The notes under the pieces are model-generated. The model worked only from the letters and a program-made list of their open reading frames with translations. It was not told where the DNA came from and did no database searches. Made by a program: the position numbers and the translations under genes. DNA of 10,902 nucleotides, from positions 1-10,902 of the forward strand of contig URTC01000027.1 of assembly GCA_900550765.1 (NCBI GenBank), written 5' to 3'. Source of the stretch: an uncultured Clostridia bacterium. GTDB lineage: Bacteria > Bacillota > Clostridia > Christensenellales > QALW01. Of the stretch, positions 1 to 6,419 are shown one piece after another (the stretch's first letter is position 1; every line of letters begins with the position of its first letter).

Positions 1-678
1 TCAAAATTGTTCGGCTGTCTTCTCCGCTATGTAGATTATTACGGTACCTATCAGGGGTATACCGCCATTCGTATTCATAATACGCAATGGCACGGTACTG
101 ATAAAGAAGAAATCGCCGGCTGCACGTTCTATTACGGTAGCTACAGTGACACAATTAACTGCCGCGTTCTGCTTTGGAAGGATAATACTTTCTATCATCT
201 GCAATATGCTTTCGACCAGGGGCTGATTACCGCGGAAGATGTTAAGACGATTGCTTATTATAACAATCTCCGCCATTTTGAGCCGGTTGTTTCTGCACCG
301 CCCGTGTCGGAAATTTCCGCTGATTTGCCGGAAAACTTTGTTCCGCAGCCTATGGAACCGGCGGAACTGAGTGAAGAAAACTGGGTGCAATTAGAAAATA
401 CCTATCAATATGTAGTTGACGGAGAATTGGTGAAAGGCTCCCCTACTTATTACCGTTATGTGCTTCTATATTACGGTACTTACCACGATTATATAGCGGT
501 TTATATAATAGACATTGTTGAACCGTGGGGCTACTGGCTTTGGAATGAAATTTATCTTTGGAAGGACGATGTATTTTATCATTTACAGGACGCTTTGAAC
601 TTGGGCTTAATAACCGAGGAGGATGCTAAAAGTATCATTTATTATGATAATAACAGCGATCATTTATTGAATCGTTAA
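1..678 (+). CDS. Two-module secreted lipoprotein paralogue A, 5' end outside window
   Basis: The frame is open from the first base (225 residues, TAA at 676-678), so the signal peptide and first linker lie outside the window. A TTG at 7 is in frame but has no ribosome site and is not the start. Module 1 has YYGTY at residues 13-17, the AGCTFYY strand with the conserved Cys, and an LWKDNTFYHLQ...YYNN segment. A linker follows with the EPAELSEENW motif. Module 2 has YYGTY at 157-161 and ends in a short LWKDDVFYHLQ segment. Function is unknown; the match is to the four downstream paralogues, not to any family I can name. Its module 1 resembles that of C2 (IHNTQ after YTAIRI), and its module 2 is of the shortened kind seen in B1, B2 and C2. 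It is followed 26 bp later by a broken subtilase start, the same gene order as C2 followed by the full subtilase. Confidence 0.88.
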   Translation, partial: SKLFGCLLRYVDYYGTYQGYTAIRIHNTQWHGTDKEEIAGCTFYYGSYSDTINCRVLLWKDNTFYHLQYAFDQGLITAEDVKTIAYYNNLRHFEPVVSAPPVSEISADLPENFVPQPMEPAELSEENWVQLENTYQYVVDGELVKGSPTYYRYVLLYYGTYHDYIAVYIIDIVEPWGYWLWNEIYLWKDDVFYHLQDALNLGLITEEDAKSIIYYDNNSDHLLNR

Positions 679-704
679 ATAAAATACGAAAGGCGGTAAC
701 GCAT

Positions 705-935
705 ATGACACAACGAAACGGGATCAAAAATTCCCTGAAACCGGCGGCAGTCGCGCTGCTTTGTTTGGCTTTGCCGCTGCCAACCCTAACGCCCCATGCG
801 AAATTCAATCAGAAATTTGACAACAACCGTATTTTAGTCGTCTTAGATAAAAGAATCAGCAAAGCCAATAAAAAACTGAATAAGAACTTTTTCAGTTTTT
901 TAAAAGACGATGAAAGTACGAATTTTAATAAATTT
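705..935 (+). pseudogene. Truncated 5' remnant of the S8 subtilase gene
   Basis: From the ribosome site (GAAAGGCGGTAACGCAT before ATG 705) onward this is a near copy of the start of the subtilase gene at 5103. It shares the signal peptide core (KNSLKPAAVALLCLAL) and the start of the I9 propeptide (RILVVLDKRISK...NKNFF.FLKD). Relative to the full gene it lacks about 13 residues just after the signal peptide. Homology fades around 917-935, after FLKDD. The frame stays open to TAA at 1023-1025 (106 codons), but the tail is AT-rich intergenic sequence that happens to encode a hydrophobic stretch. No catalytic residue is present. It is most simply the relic of an ancestral lipoprotein-subtilase unit, interrupted when the B/C cassettes expanded. 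A short secreted chimeric peptide could still be made, but nothing here shows that it is. Confidence 0.85.
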
Positions 936-1055
936 TTCCCTTTTAGGGCTGCGTTATTGCTTGTAATATTATATATAAAAAATTTATTTATTCTGCTAAT
1001 ATTTTACACCAAAATCATACTTTAATATTATTTCCTTAATAAAGGAGTTTTTCAT
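936..1055. other. AT-rich gap between subtilase remnant and B1
   Basis: Very AT-rich, with no gene. Its last 60 or so bases, including AAAGGAG, resemble the leader of B2 (3056-3115). The part before that matches nothing else in the window. No convincing promoter. Confidence 0.5.
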
Positions 1056-1991
1056 ATGAAAAAATTATTCGTATCCTTATGTATAATCTTTCTCCTTTTT
1101 ACCGGCTGTATGGAACAGCCGGCCAACCTGGAACAAACCGCCGTTCCTACCGCATCCCCTACACCGGTGCCCACCGAGTTTGTTCCCGCCCCATTAGAGC
1201 CGGCCGAGCTGACGGAGGAGCAGTGGGAGCAAATGAAACAAACAACAACGTGCATGACCGCGGACGGCGCAGTGGATTTGAGTACTCATCAATCGGCTGC
1301 CTATGACATCCGTAAGAACGATTATTCCACCCCAAATTCTTTCCGCTATGTAGATTATTACGGTACTTATCAGGGCTACACTGCTATTCGCATTCACAAT
1401 ACAAGATTCAACGGCAATGATAAAGAGGAAGTGGCCGGTTGTACGTTCTACTACAGCGGTTATAGTGATATTCTTTTCTGCCGTGTTGTGCTTTGGAAGG
1501 ACGATATTTTCTATCATCTGCAATACGCTTACGACCAAGGTTTGCTTACCGCTGAGGAAATTAAGACGATTGCTTACTACAATAATCTTCGTCATTTCGA
1601 GCCGACCGTTTCTGCTTCCCCTGTGCCGGACGGCCCTACCGCCATGCCCGCGGACTTTGTTCCCGCCCCTATTGAACCGGCTGAATTAAGCGAAGATGTT
1701 TGGGTAGAATTAGAAAATACCTATCAATATGTATTTGATGGCGAATTAACAAAAGGGGCTCCTTTTAATGATCGTATTGCAATTTTATACTACGGTACGT
1801 ATCAAAATTACATTGCTGTTCATATATACGATATTTCTGTGTGGGGCTATTGGCTTTGGGATGAAATTTATCTTTGGAAAGATGATGTATTTTATCGCTT
1901 TCAGGACGCTTTAAACTTGGGCTTAATATCCGATGAAGACGCTAAAAATATCATTTATTATCACAATATTTACTACTATAAAAAATATTAA
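1056..1991 (+). CDS. Two-module secreted lipoprotein paralogue B1
   Basis: This 311-residue protein begins at ATG 1056 behind AAAGGAG. Residues 1-18 form a lipoprotein signal (KK, hydrophobic core, lipobox FTGC), so Cys18 should be lipidated and the protein anchored outside the membrane. Residues 28-60 are a Pro/Thr-rich linker ending PAELTEEQW. Module 1 has YYGTY at 101-105, a KEEVAGCTFYY strand at 123-133, LWKDD at 146-150 and YYNN at 174-177. A second linker has DFVPAPIEPAELSEDVW at 200-216. Module 2 has YYGTY at 245-249, LWKDD at 273-277 and YYHN at 301-304. Module 2 lacks the central strand of module 1. Cys129 and Cys142 sit on either side of a turn in module 1 and could pair. No catalytic motif is visible; a surface binding or scaffold role is only a guess. 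The stop codon lies inside a hairpin, and C1 starts 53 bp later, so B1 and C1 are probably co-transcribed. Confidence 0.92.
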   Translation: MKKLFVSLCIIFLLFTGCMEQPANLEQTAVPTASPTPVPTEFVPAPLEPAELTEEQWEQMKQTTTCMTADGAVDLSTHQSAAYDIRKNDYSTPNSFRYVDYYGTYQGYTAIRIHNTRFNGNDKEEVAGCTFYYSGYSDILFCRVVLWKDDIFYHLQYAYDQGLLTAEEIKTIAYYNNLRHFEPTVSASPVPDGPTAMPADFVPAPIEPAELSEDVWVELENTYQYVFDGELTKGAPFNDRIAILYYGTYQNYIAVHIYDISVWGYWLWDEIYLWKDDVFYRFQDALNLGLISDEDAKNIIYYHNIYYYKKY

Positions 1992-2355
1992 CGGTAAAAC
2001 GAAAAGCCGTTAATATACAATACGTACACAAAGGAGTTTTATCTATGAAGAAATTATTTGTATCCTTATGCGCACTCTTTCTGCTTTTTACCGGCTGCGC
2101 AGAAACGCCATCCAATGGCGACCAAGCACATATTCAGGAACAAGTTGTTCAGCCTACTTCCCACCTGACACCCGCGCCGACCGACTTTATTCCCGTCCCT
2201 ATCGAGCCGGCCGAGTTTACGGAAGAACAGTGGAAACAAATGCAGCAAACAAAAACGTGCATGACCGCGGACGGCGCGGTAGAATTAGGTACCTCAATAC
2301 ACAGCTATCCTCTCCGCTATGTAGATTACTACGGTACCTATCAGGGGTATACCGC
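1073..2355 (+). repeat. Long direct repeat, copy 1 (1283 bp identical)
   Basis: By line-by-line comparison this stretch is identical to 3133-4415 at a constant offset of 2060 bp. It spans B1 from codon 6/7 on, the B1-C1 gap with its hairpin, and the first 311 bases of C1. The flanks differ: two bases at 1071-1072 on the left, and base 2356 plus many after it on the right. Confidence 0.95.
1985..2016 (+). promoter_or_regulatory. Intercistronic hairpin overlapping B1 stop
   Basis: A perfect 10-bp stem (ATATTAACGG at 1985-1994 with CCGTTAATAT at 2007-2016) closes a 12-base A-rich loop, TAAAACGAAAAG. The B1 stop codon (1989-1991) is in the left arm. No T-run follows, so it is not a standard Rho-independent terminator. 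An RNA-stability, processing or translational-insulation element is possible. Confidence 0.6.
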
Positions 2356-3019
2356 CATTCGTATCTACAGTATGAAAATCCCCGGTAAGGACAAAGAAGA
2401 AGTGGCCGGCTGCACGTTCTACTACAGCGGCTACAGTGATAACCTCTTCTGCCGCGTCGTGCTTTGGAAGGACGATACTTTTTATCATCTGCAATATGCC
2501 TACGACCGGGGTTTGATTACCACAGAGGATATTCAATCCATTGCCTACTATAACAACCTCCGTCATTTTGAACCGACCGTTTCCGCTTCCCCTGCGCCGG
2601 ATGGTCCTACTCCCGTTCCTACGGAATTTATTCCTGCACCAATCGATCCAGCCGAATTAAGCGAAGACGTTTGGGCACGGATACGAAATTCCTATCAATA
2701 TGTAGTTGACGGAGAACTTTGGAAATTCACTTCTCTTCAAAATCATACGGAGCCCTATGATTTTCATTACTATGGTACCTATCAAGGTTATCTTGCAATT
2801 TTTATAAGAACCACCAGTCCTTATCCTATGAAACAGTCAGACGAAGAAATTGATGGTATTCTTATTCATCATTTCGGCAATGCCGATTGGCTCCACGGAA
2901 GAATCTATCTTTGGCAGGAGGATGTATTTTATCAACTCAAGGATGCCTATAATATGGGGCTAATATCTCGGGATGATCTTAAGACGATTGCCTACTATCA
3001 TAATAATTATAAATATTAA
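2045..3019 (+). CDS. Two-module secreted lipoprotein paralogue C1 with full-length module 2
   Basis: This 324-residue lipoprotein begins at ATG 2045 behind AAAGGAG. It has the same type of signal (residues 1-18, lipobox FTGC) but a different mature N-terminus from B1 (AETPSNGDQAHIQEQ). Module 1 has YYGTY at 95-99, AGCTFYY at 121-127, LWKDD at 140-144 and YYNN at 168-171. The linker has FIPAPIDPAELSEDVW at 195-210. Module 2 (about 241-321) is the only complete second module in the array. Between YYGTY (242-246) and LWQED (289-293) it keeps a middle segment, EEIDGILIHHF at 267-277, that corresponds to KEEVAGCTFYY of module 1. This shows that the two halves arose by internal duplication. The first 311 bp of the gene are identical to C2, and sequence diverges from base 2356. 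Function is unknown. Confidence 0.92.
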   Translation: MKKLFVSLCALFLLFTGCAETPSNGDQAHIQEQVVQPTSHLTPAPTDFIPVPIEPAEFTEEQWKQMQQTKTCMTADGAVELGTSIHSYPLRYVDYYGTYQGYTAIRIYSMKIPGKDKEEVAGCTFYYSGYSDNLFCRVVLWKDDTFYHLQYAYDRGLITTEDIQSIAYYNNLRHFEPTVSASPAPDGPTPVPTEFIPAPIDPAELSEDVWARIRNSYQYVVDGELWKFTSLQNHTEPYDFHYYGTYQGYLAIFIRTTSPYPMKQSDEEIDGILIHHFGNADWLHGRIYLWQEDVFYQLKDAYNMGLISRDDLKTIAYYHNNYKY

Positions 3020-3115
3020 TGTCAAAAACTTAATTATAAAAATTTTAATTGATTTTTTAATATTTTCACCAAAATCGTACTTTAATATTGTTCCCCTAAT
3101 AAAGGAGTTCTTCAT
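3020..3115. other. AT-rich gap between C1 and B2
   Basis: This 96-bp AT-rich gap lacks the AAAACGAAA hairpin found after B1, B2 and C2. It probably carries the junction of the 2060-bp repeat. Only weak A/T stems are present, so neither a terminator nor a promoter can be assigned. Confidence 0.45.
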
Positions 3116-4051
3116 ATGAAAAAATTATTCACATCCTTATGTATAATCTTTCTCCTTTTTACCGGCTGTATGGAACAGCCGGCCAACCTGGAACAAACCG
3201 CCGTTCCTACCGCATCCCCTACACCGGTGCCCACCGAGTTTGTTCCCGCCCCATTAGAGCCGGCCGAGCTGACGGAGGAGCAGTGGGAGCAAATGAAACA
3301 AACAACAACGTGCATGACCGCGGACGGCGCAGTGGATTTGAGTACTCATCAATCGGCTGCCTATGACATCCGTAAGAACGATTATTCCACCCCAAATTCT
3401 TTCCGCTATGTAGATTATTACGGTACTTATCAGGGCTACACTGCTATTCGCATTCACAATACAAGATTCAACGGCAATGATAAAGAGGAAGTGGCCGGTT
3501 GTACGTTCTACTACAGCGGTTATAGTGATATTCTTTTCTGCCGTGTTGTGCTTTGGAAGGACGATATTTTCTATCATCTGCAATACGCTTACGACCAAGG
3601 TTTGCTTACCGCTGAGGAAATTAAGACGATTGCTTACTACAATAATCTTCGTCATTTCGAGCCGACCGTTTCTGCTTCCCCTGTGCCGGACGGCCCTACC
3701 GCCATGCCCGCGGACTTTGTTCCCGCCCCTATTGAACCGGCTGAATTAAGCGAAGATGTTTGGGTAGAATTAGAAAATACCTATCAATATGTATTTGATG
3801 GCGAATTAACAAAAGGGGCTCCTTTTAATGATCGTATTGCAATTTTATACTACGGTACGTATCAAAATTACATTGCTGTTCATATATACGATATTTCTGT
3901 GTGGGGCTATTGGCTTTGGGATGAAATTTATCTTTGGAAAGATGATGTATTTTATCGCTTTCAGGACGCTTTAAACTTGGGCTTAATATCCGATGAAGAC
4001 GCTAAAAATATCATTTATTATCACAATATTTACTACTATAAAAAATATTAA
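3116..4051 (+). CDS. Two-module secreted lipoprotein paralogue B2, near-identical duplicate of B1
   Basis: This 311-residue protein differs from B1 only at residue 7 (Thr, ACA, instead of Val, GTA). Every base from 3133 to the stop is the same as in B1, including third codon positions, so the copy is very recent or kept identical by gene conversion. Signal peptide, lipobox Cys18, both modules and the unpaired-looking Cys66 are as in B1. The 60 bases upstream of the start match B1 less well (about seven mismatches and one single-base indel around the ribosome site). The identity tract therefore starts inside codon 7 rather than at a promoter or gene boundary. The stop lies in the same intercistronic hairpin, and C2 follows after 53 bp. 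Confidence 0.92.
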   Translation: MKKLFTSLCIIFLLFTGCMEQPANLEQTAVPTASPTPVPTEFVPAPLEPAELTEEQWEQMKQTTTCMTADGAVDLSTHQSAAYDIRKNDYSTPNSFRYVDYYGTYQGYTAIRIHNTRFNGNDKEEVAGCTFYYSGYSDILFCRVVLWKDDIFYHLQYAYDQGLLTAEEIKTIAYYNNLRHFEPTVSASPVPDGPTAMPADFVPAPIEPAELSEDVWVELENTYQYVFDGELTKGAPFNDRIAILYYGTYQNYIAVHIYDISVWGYWLWDEIYLWKDDVFYRFQDALNLGLISDEDAKNIIYYHNIYYYKKY

Positions 4052-4415
4052 CGGTAAAACGAAAAGCCGTTAATATACAATACGTACACAAAGGAGTTTT
4101 ATCTATGAAGAAATTATTTGTATCCTTATGCGCACTCTTTCTGCTTTTTACCGGCTGCGCAGAAACGCCATCCAATGGCGACCAAGCACATATTCAGGAA
4201 CAAGTTGTTCAGCCTACTTCCCACCTGACACCCGCGCCGACCGACTTTATTCCCGTCCCTATCGAGCCGGCCGAGTTTACGGAAGAACAGTGGAAACAAA
4301 TGCAGCAAACAAAAACGTGCATGACCGCGGACGGCGCGGTAGAATTAGGTACCTCAATACACAGCTATCCTCTCCGCTATGTAGATTACTACGGTACCTA
4401 TCAGGGGTATACCGC
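3133..4415 (+). repeat. Long direct repeat, copy 2 (1283 bp identical)
   Basis: This is the partner of 1073-2355. Both ends of the identity tract fall inside coding sequence, as expected for unequal crossing-over or gene conversion between paralogues rather than for an insertion element. No terminal inverted repeats, target duplication or transposase are seen. Confidence 0.95.
4045..4076 (+). promoter_or_regulatory. Intercistronic hairpin overlapping B2 stop
   Basis: This has the same 10-bp stem and A-rich loop as at 1985-2016, within the duplicated tract. Being an identical copy, it gives no independent support for conservation. Confidence 0.58.
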
Positions 4416-5052
4416 AATTCGTATCCATAACACGCAATATCCCGCCGGTACTACTAAAGAAGAAGTGGCCGGCTGTACGTTCTACTACAGCGGCTACAGT
4501 GATAAACTCTTCTGCCGTGTGCTGCTTTGGAAGAATGATACTTTTTATCAGTTGCAATATGCTTACGACCAGGGCCTGCTCACCGAGGAAGACATCAAAA
4601 CGATTGCGTACTACAATAATCTCCGCCATTTTGAGCCCACCGTTTCAGCTGAAATTATACCTGTACCCAACGGTCCTACCTCTATGCCCGAAGACTTTGT
4701 TCCCGCACCAATCGAGCCGGCTGAATTAAGCGAAGACGTTTGGGCACGAATACAAAATTCCTATCAATATGTAGTTGACGAAAATTTGTTTAAAGGCCCT
4801 TCACTTGAATACCATATACCGCTCCGTGATTTATTTTACTATGGTACCTATCAGGACTATCTTGCAATTTATATAGAAGACCTATCCCCCTATGATTGGG
4901 GCGATTGGATTGGAAATAAAATCTATCTTTGGAAAGACGATGTATTTTATCGTTTTCAAGACGCTTTAAATTTAGGCTTAATATCCGCTGAAGACGCTAA
5001 AAATATCATTTATTATCACAATATTTACTACTATAAAAATTATAAAGATTAA
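4105..5052 (+). CDS. Two-module secreted lipoprotein paralogue C2, mosaic
   Basis: This 315-residue lipoprotein begins at ATG 4105 behind AAAGGAG, with its signal at residues 1-18 and lipobox FTGC. Residues 1-107 equal C1 exactly; the first base difference is at 4416. After that the protein changes partner. Module 1 continues with IHNTQ as in paralogue A. The linker (SAEIIPVPNGPTSMPEDF) is its own. Module 2 has YYGTY at 246-250, lacks the central strand, and ends with an LWKDDVFYRFQDALNLGLIS segment almost the same as in B1 and B2, unlike C1. The gene is thus a visible mosaic of array modules. It is the last lipoprotein before the full subtilase gene, whose ATG lies 50 bp past the C2 stop. 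The arrangement mirrors A followed by the subtilase remnant. Function is unknown. Confidence 0.92.
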   Translation: MKKLFVSLCALFLLFTGCAETPSNGDQAHIQEQVVQPTSHLTPAPTDFIPVPIEPAEFTEEQWKQMQQTKTCMTADGAVELGTSIHSYPLRYVDYYGTYQGYTAIRIHNTQYPAGTTKEEVAGCTFYYSGYSDKLFCRVLLWKNDTFYQLQYAYDQGLLTEEDIKTIAYYNNLRHFEPTVSAEIIPVPNGPTSMPEDFVPAPIEPAELSEDVWARIQNSYQYVVDENLFKGPSLEYHIPLRDLFYYGTYQDYLAIYIEDLSPYDWGDWIGNKIYLWKDDVFYRFQDALNLGLISAEDAKNIIYYHNIYYYKNYKD

Positions 5053-5075
5053 CGGTTAAAACGAAAAACTGTTAA
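5049..5075 (+). promoter_or_regulatory. Intercistronic hairpin overlapping C2 stop
   Basis: A 9-bp stem (TTAACGGTT at 5049-5057 with AACTGTTAA at 5067-5075, one G-U pair) closes the loop AAAACGAAA. The stem bases differ from the B1/B2 element while the loop core and the overlap with the stop codon are kept. This supports a selected RNA structure. No T-run follows; the subtilase ribosome site lies 12 bases downstream. Confidence 0.55.
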
Positions 5076-5086
5076 CAAAAAATACA

Positions 5087-5094
5087 AAAGGTGG
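5087..5094 (+). promoter_or_regulatory. Ribosome binding site fixing the subtilase start at 5103
   Basis: AAAGGTGG lies 8 bases before ATG 5103. An in-frame GTG at 5091 falls inside this site and so cannot be the start. The broken copy has the same arrangement (AAAGGCGG before ATG 705), which supports 5103. Confidence 0.8.
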
Positions 5095-5102
5095 TAACGC
5101 AT

Positions 5103-6419
5103 ATGAAACAACGAAACTGGATCAAAAATTCCCTGAAACCGGCGGCAGTCGCCCTGCTTTGTTTAGCCCTGCTGCTGCCAACCCTCACGACCCATGCGGA
5201 AGAGGATTCCTATGAACCAAAAGTATACAGCAACGCAGCGGTGGAACAAGAATTTGACGACAGCCGTATTTTGGTCGTTTTAGACAAGCGAATCAGCAAG
5301 GTCAATAAAAAGCTGAGCAAGAACTTCTTCGGCTTTTTAAAGGACGCCAAAATCACAGATCTAACGCAAATTGAAGGCAATATAACGGATAAAAACATAG
5401 ATGAAGAAAATTTCCGTCAAATTCTTAAAATTGAATTGCCTGAAAACAGCAAGCAAAACGTGCTGAAAGTCATTAAACAATTAGAAAAAATCCCCGGCGT
5501 TAAATACGCAGGGCCTGATTATGTGCTGGAGGAGCCTGTCGCTGATGCATCTTCCGCCGCCAATGCGTCCGTTATGCGTTCTTCTACGCTAGATTCGGAT
5601 ATTTCGGTAGACGGCACCTGGGCCCTGCGGAAAATTAACGCTTATAAGGCTTGGGAAATTACAGAAGGAAGCAGTTCTGTTAAAGTCGGCGTTGTTGACA
5701 GCGGAATTGCCGCGCATCCGGAATTAATCTCAAATATAACCGTAGGATGGGATTTCTATCATGATAATAATATTACAACCGATGATCCTGGGCACGGTAC
5801 AACCACAGCAAGCGTGATCGGCGCAATTGGAAACAACGATTTTGGAAGTACAGGTTTGAATCAAAATGTTACCTTAGTACCATTGCAAATTGATGTTCCA
5901 TATGGAGAAGGTCCCGTCTATACTGTTAACATTAGCTATATTATCCAAGCTATCGCTTACGCAATCAATGATGATATTCCAATTCTAACATTTAGTCTAA
6001 GCGGAAGTGATTGTAGCGAAGCATTAAAACAAGCTATTCAAAATTATCCCGGTTTATTTGTTTGTGCTGCCGGAGGTCACAGCAATCACACCTATAACCT
6101 TGATGTTGAATATCGATATCCTGCTTGTTACAATTTACCTAATATGATTACTGTGGGTGCATCTCTTGAAGATGATAGTTTTGCTTCTGCCTTTTCTAAC
6201 TATGGAAAAAATTTCGTCCATATATTTGCTCCCGGTGATAATATTGTGTGCCCTTTCCCGGCAAACATATGCGATCTTGGTAACTGTACTGCGCTAACCC
6301 CGCATATTACCCGCGGCTATCACCTTGTAGGCGGTACCTCTATCGCCGCGCCGTTTGTTACCGGCGTTGCCGCGCTGATGCTCAGCATAAATCCTACGCT
6401 TACGACCAGCCAGCTGTAA
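5103..6419 (+). CDS. Secreted S8 subtilase with I9 propeptide, truncated by in-frame TAA
   Basis: The predicted product has 438 residues. Residues 1-32 are a Sec signal peptide (cleavage after HA32). Residues 54-144 are an I9-type propeptide/inhibitor (RILVVLDKR ... GVKYAGPDYVLE). The S8 catalytic domain starts near 170, with Asp199 (VVDSGI), His231 (GHGTTTAS) and Ser413 (GGTSIAAP). The usual AAGN motif that supplies the oxyanion-hole Asn reads AAGGHS, with Gly at 325, so activity is uncertain. The TAA at codon 439 falls in the helix after the catalytic Ser. The same frame stays open for another 206 codons with typical subtilase and binding-domain sequence, so this is a nonsense-interrupted gene. 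By hand count, bases 5821-6240 are about 37% GC against about 57% for 6301-6420, hinting at recombined parts. The enzyme would act outside the cell. It follows the lipoprotein array in one direction with no terminator between. Confidence 0.88.
   Translation: MKQRNWIKNSLKPAAVALLCLALLLPTLTTHAEEDSYEPKVYSNAAVEQEFDDSRILVVLDKRISKVNKKLSKNFFGFLKDAKITDLTQIEGNITDKNIDEENFRQILKIELPENSKQNVLKVIKQLEKIPGVKYAGPDYVLEEPVADASSAANASVMRSSTLDSDISVDGTWALRKINAYKAWEITEGSSSVKVGVVDSGIAAHPELISNITVGWDFYHDNNITTDDPGHGTTTASVIGAIGNNDFGSTGLNQNVTLVPLQIDVPYGEGPVYTVNISYIIQAIAYAINDDIPILTFSLSGSDCSEALKQAIQNYPGLFVCAAGGHSNHTYNLDVEYRYPACYNLPNMITVGASLEDDSFASAFSNYGKNFVHIFAPGDNIVCPFPANICDLGNCTALTPHITRGYHLVGGTSIAAPFVTGVAALMLSINPTLTTSQL

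Noticed and set aside
1003..1030. Promoter before B1 (TTTACA with an AATATTA-like -10)
   Set aside because: Spacing and -10 are poor, and the -35-like hexamer is not kept in the matching B2 leader.
1194..1595. - strand frames of 133 codons, repeated at 3254-3655
   Set aside because: Antisense to B1 and B2; they recur only because those genes are duplicates.
3030..3065. AT-only stem after C1 as a terminator
   Set aside because: Short A/T-only pairing in a generally AT-rich gap; pairing of this quality is expected by chance.
1..5052. CRISPR array or transposon as the source of the repeats
   Set aside because: The repeat unit is about 2 kb of coding sequence with no short regular repeats and spacers, no transposase and no terminal inverted repeats.
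5091..5102. GTG 5091 as subtilase start
   Set aside because: The GTG is part of the AAAGGTGG ribosome site for ATG 5103, and the broken copy supports the ATG.
6417..6419. Selenocysteine or programmed recoding at the subtilase stop
   Set aside because: The codon is TAA, not TGA, and no recoding-type stem-loop is evident just downstream.
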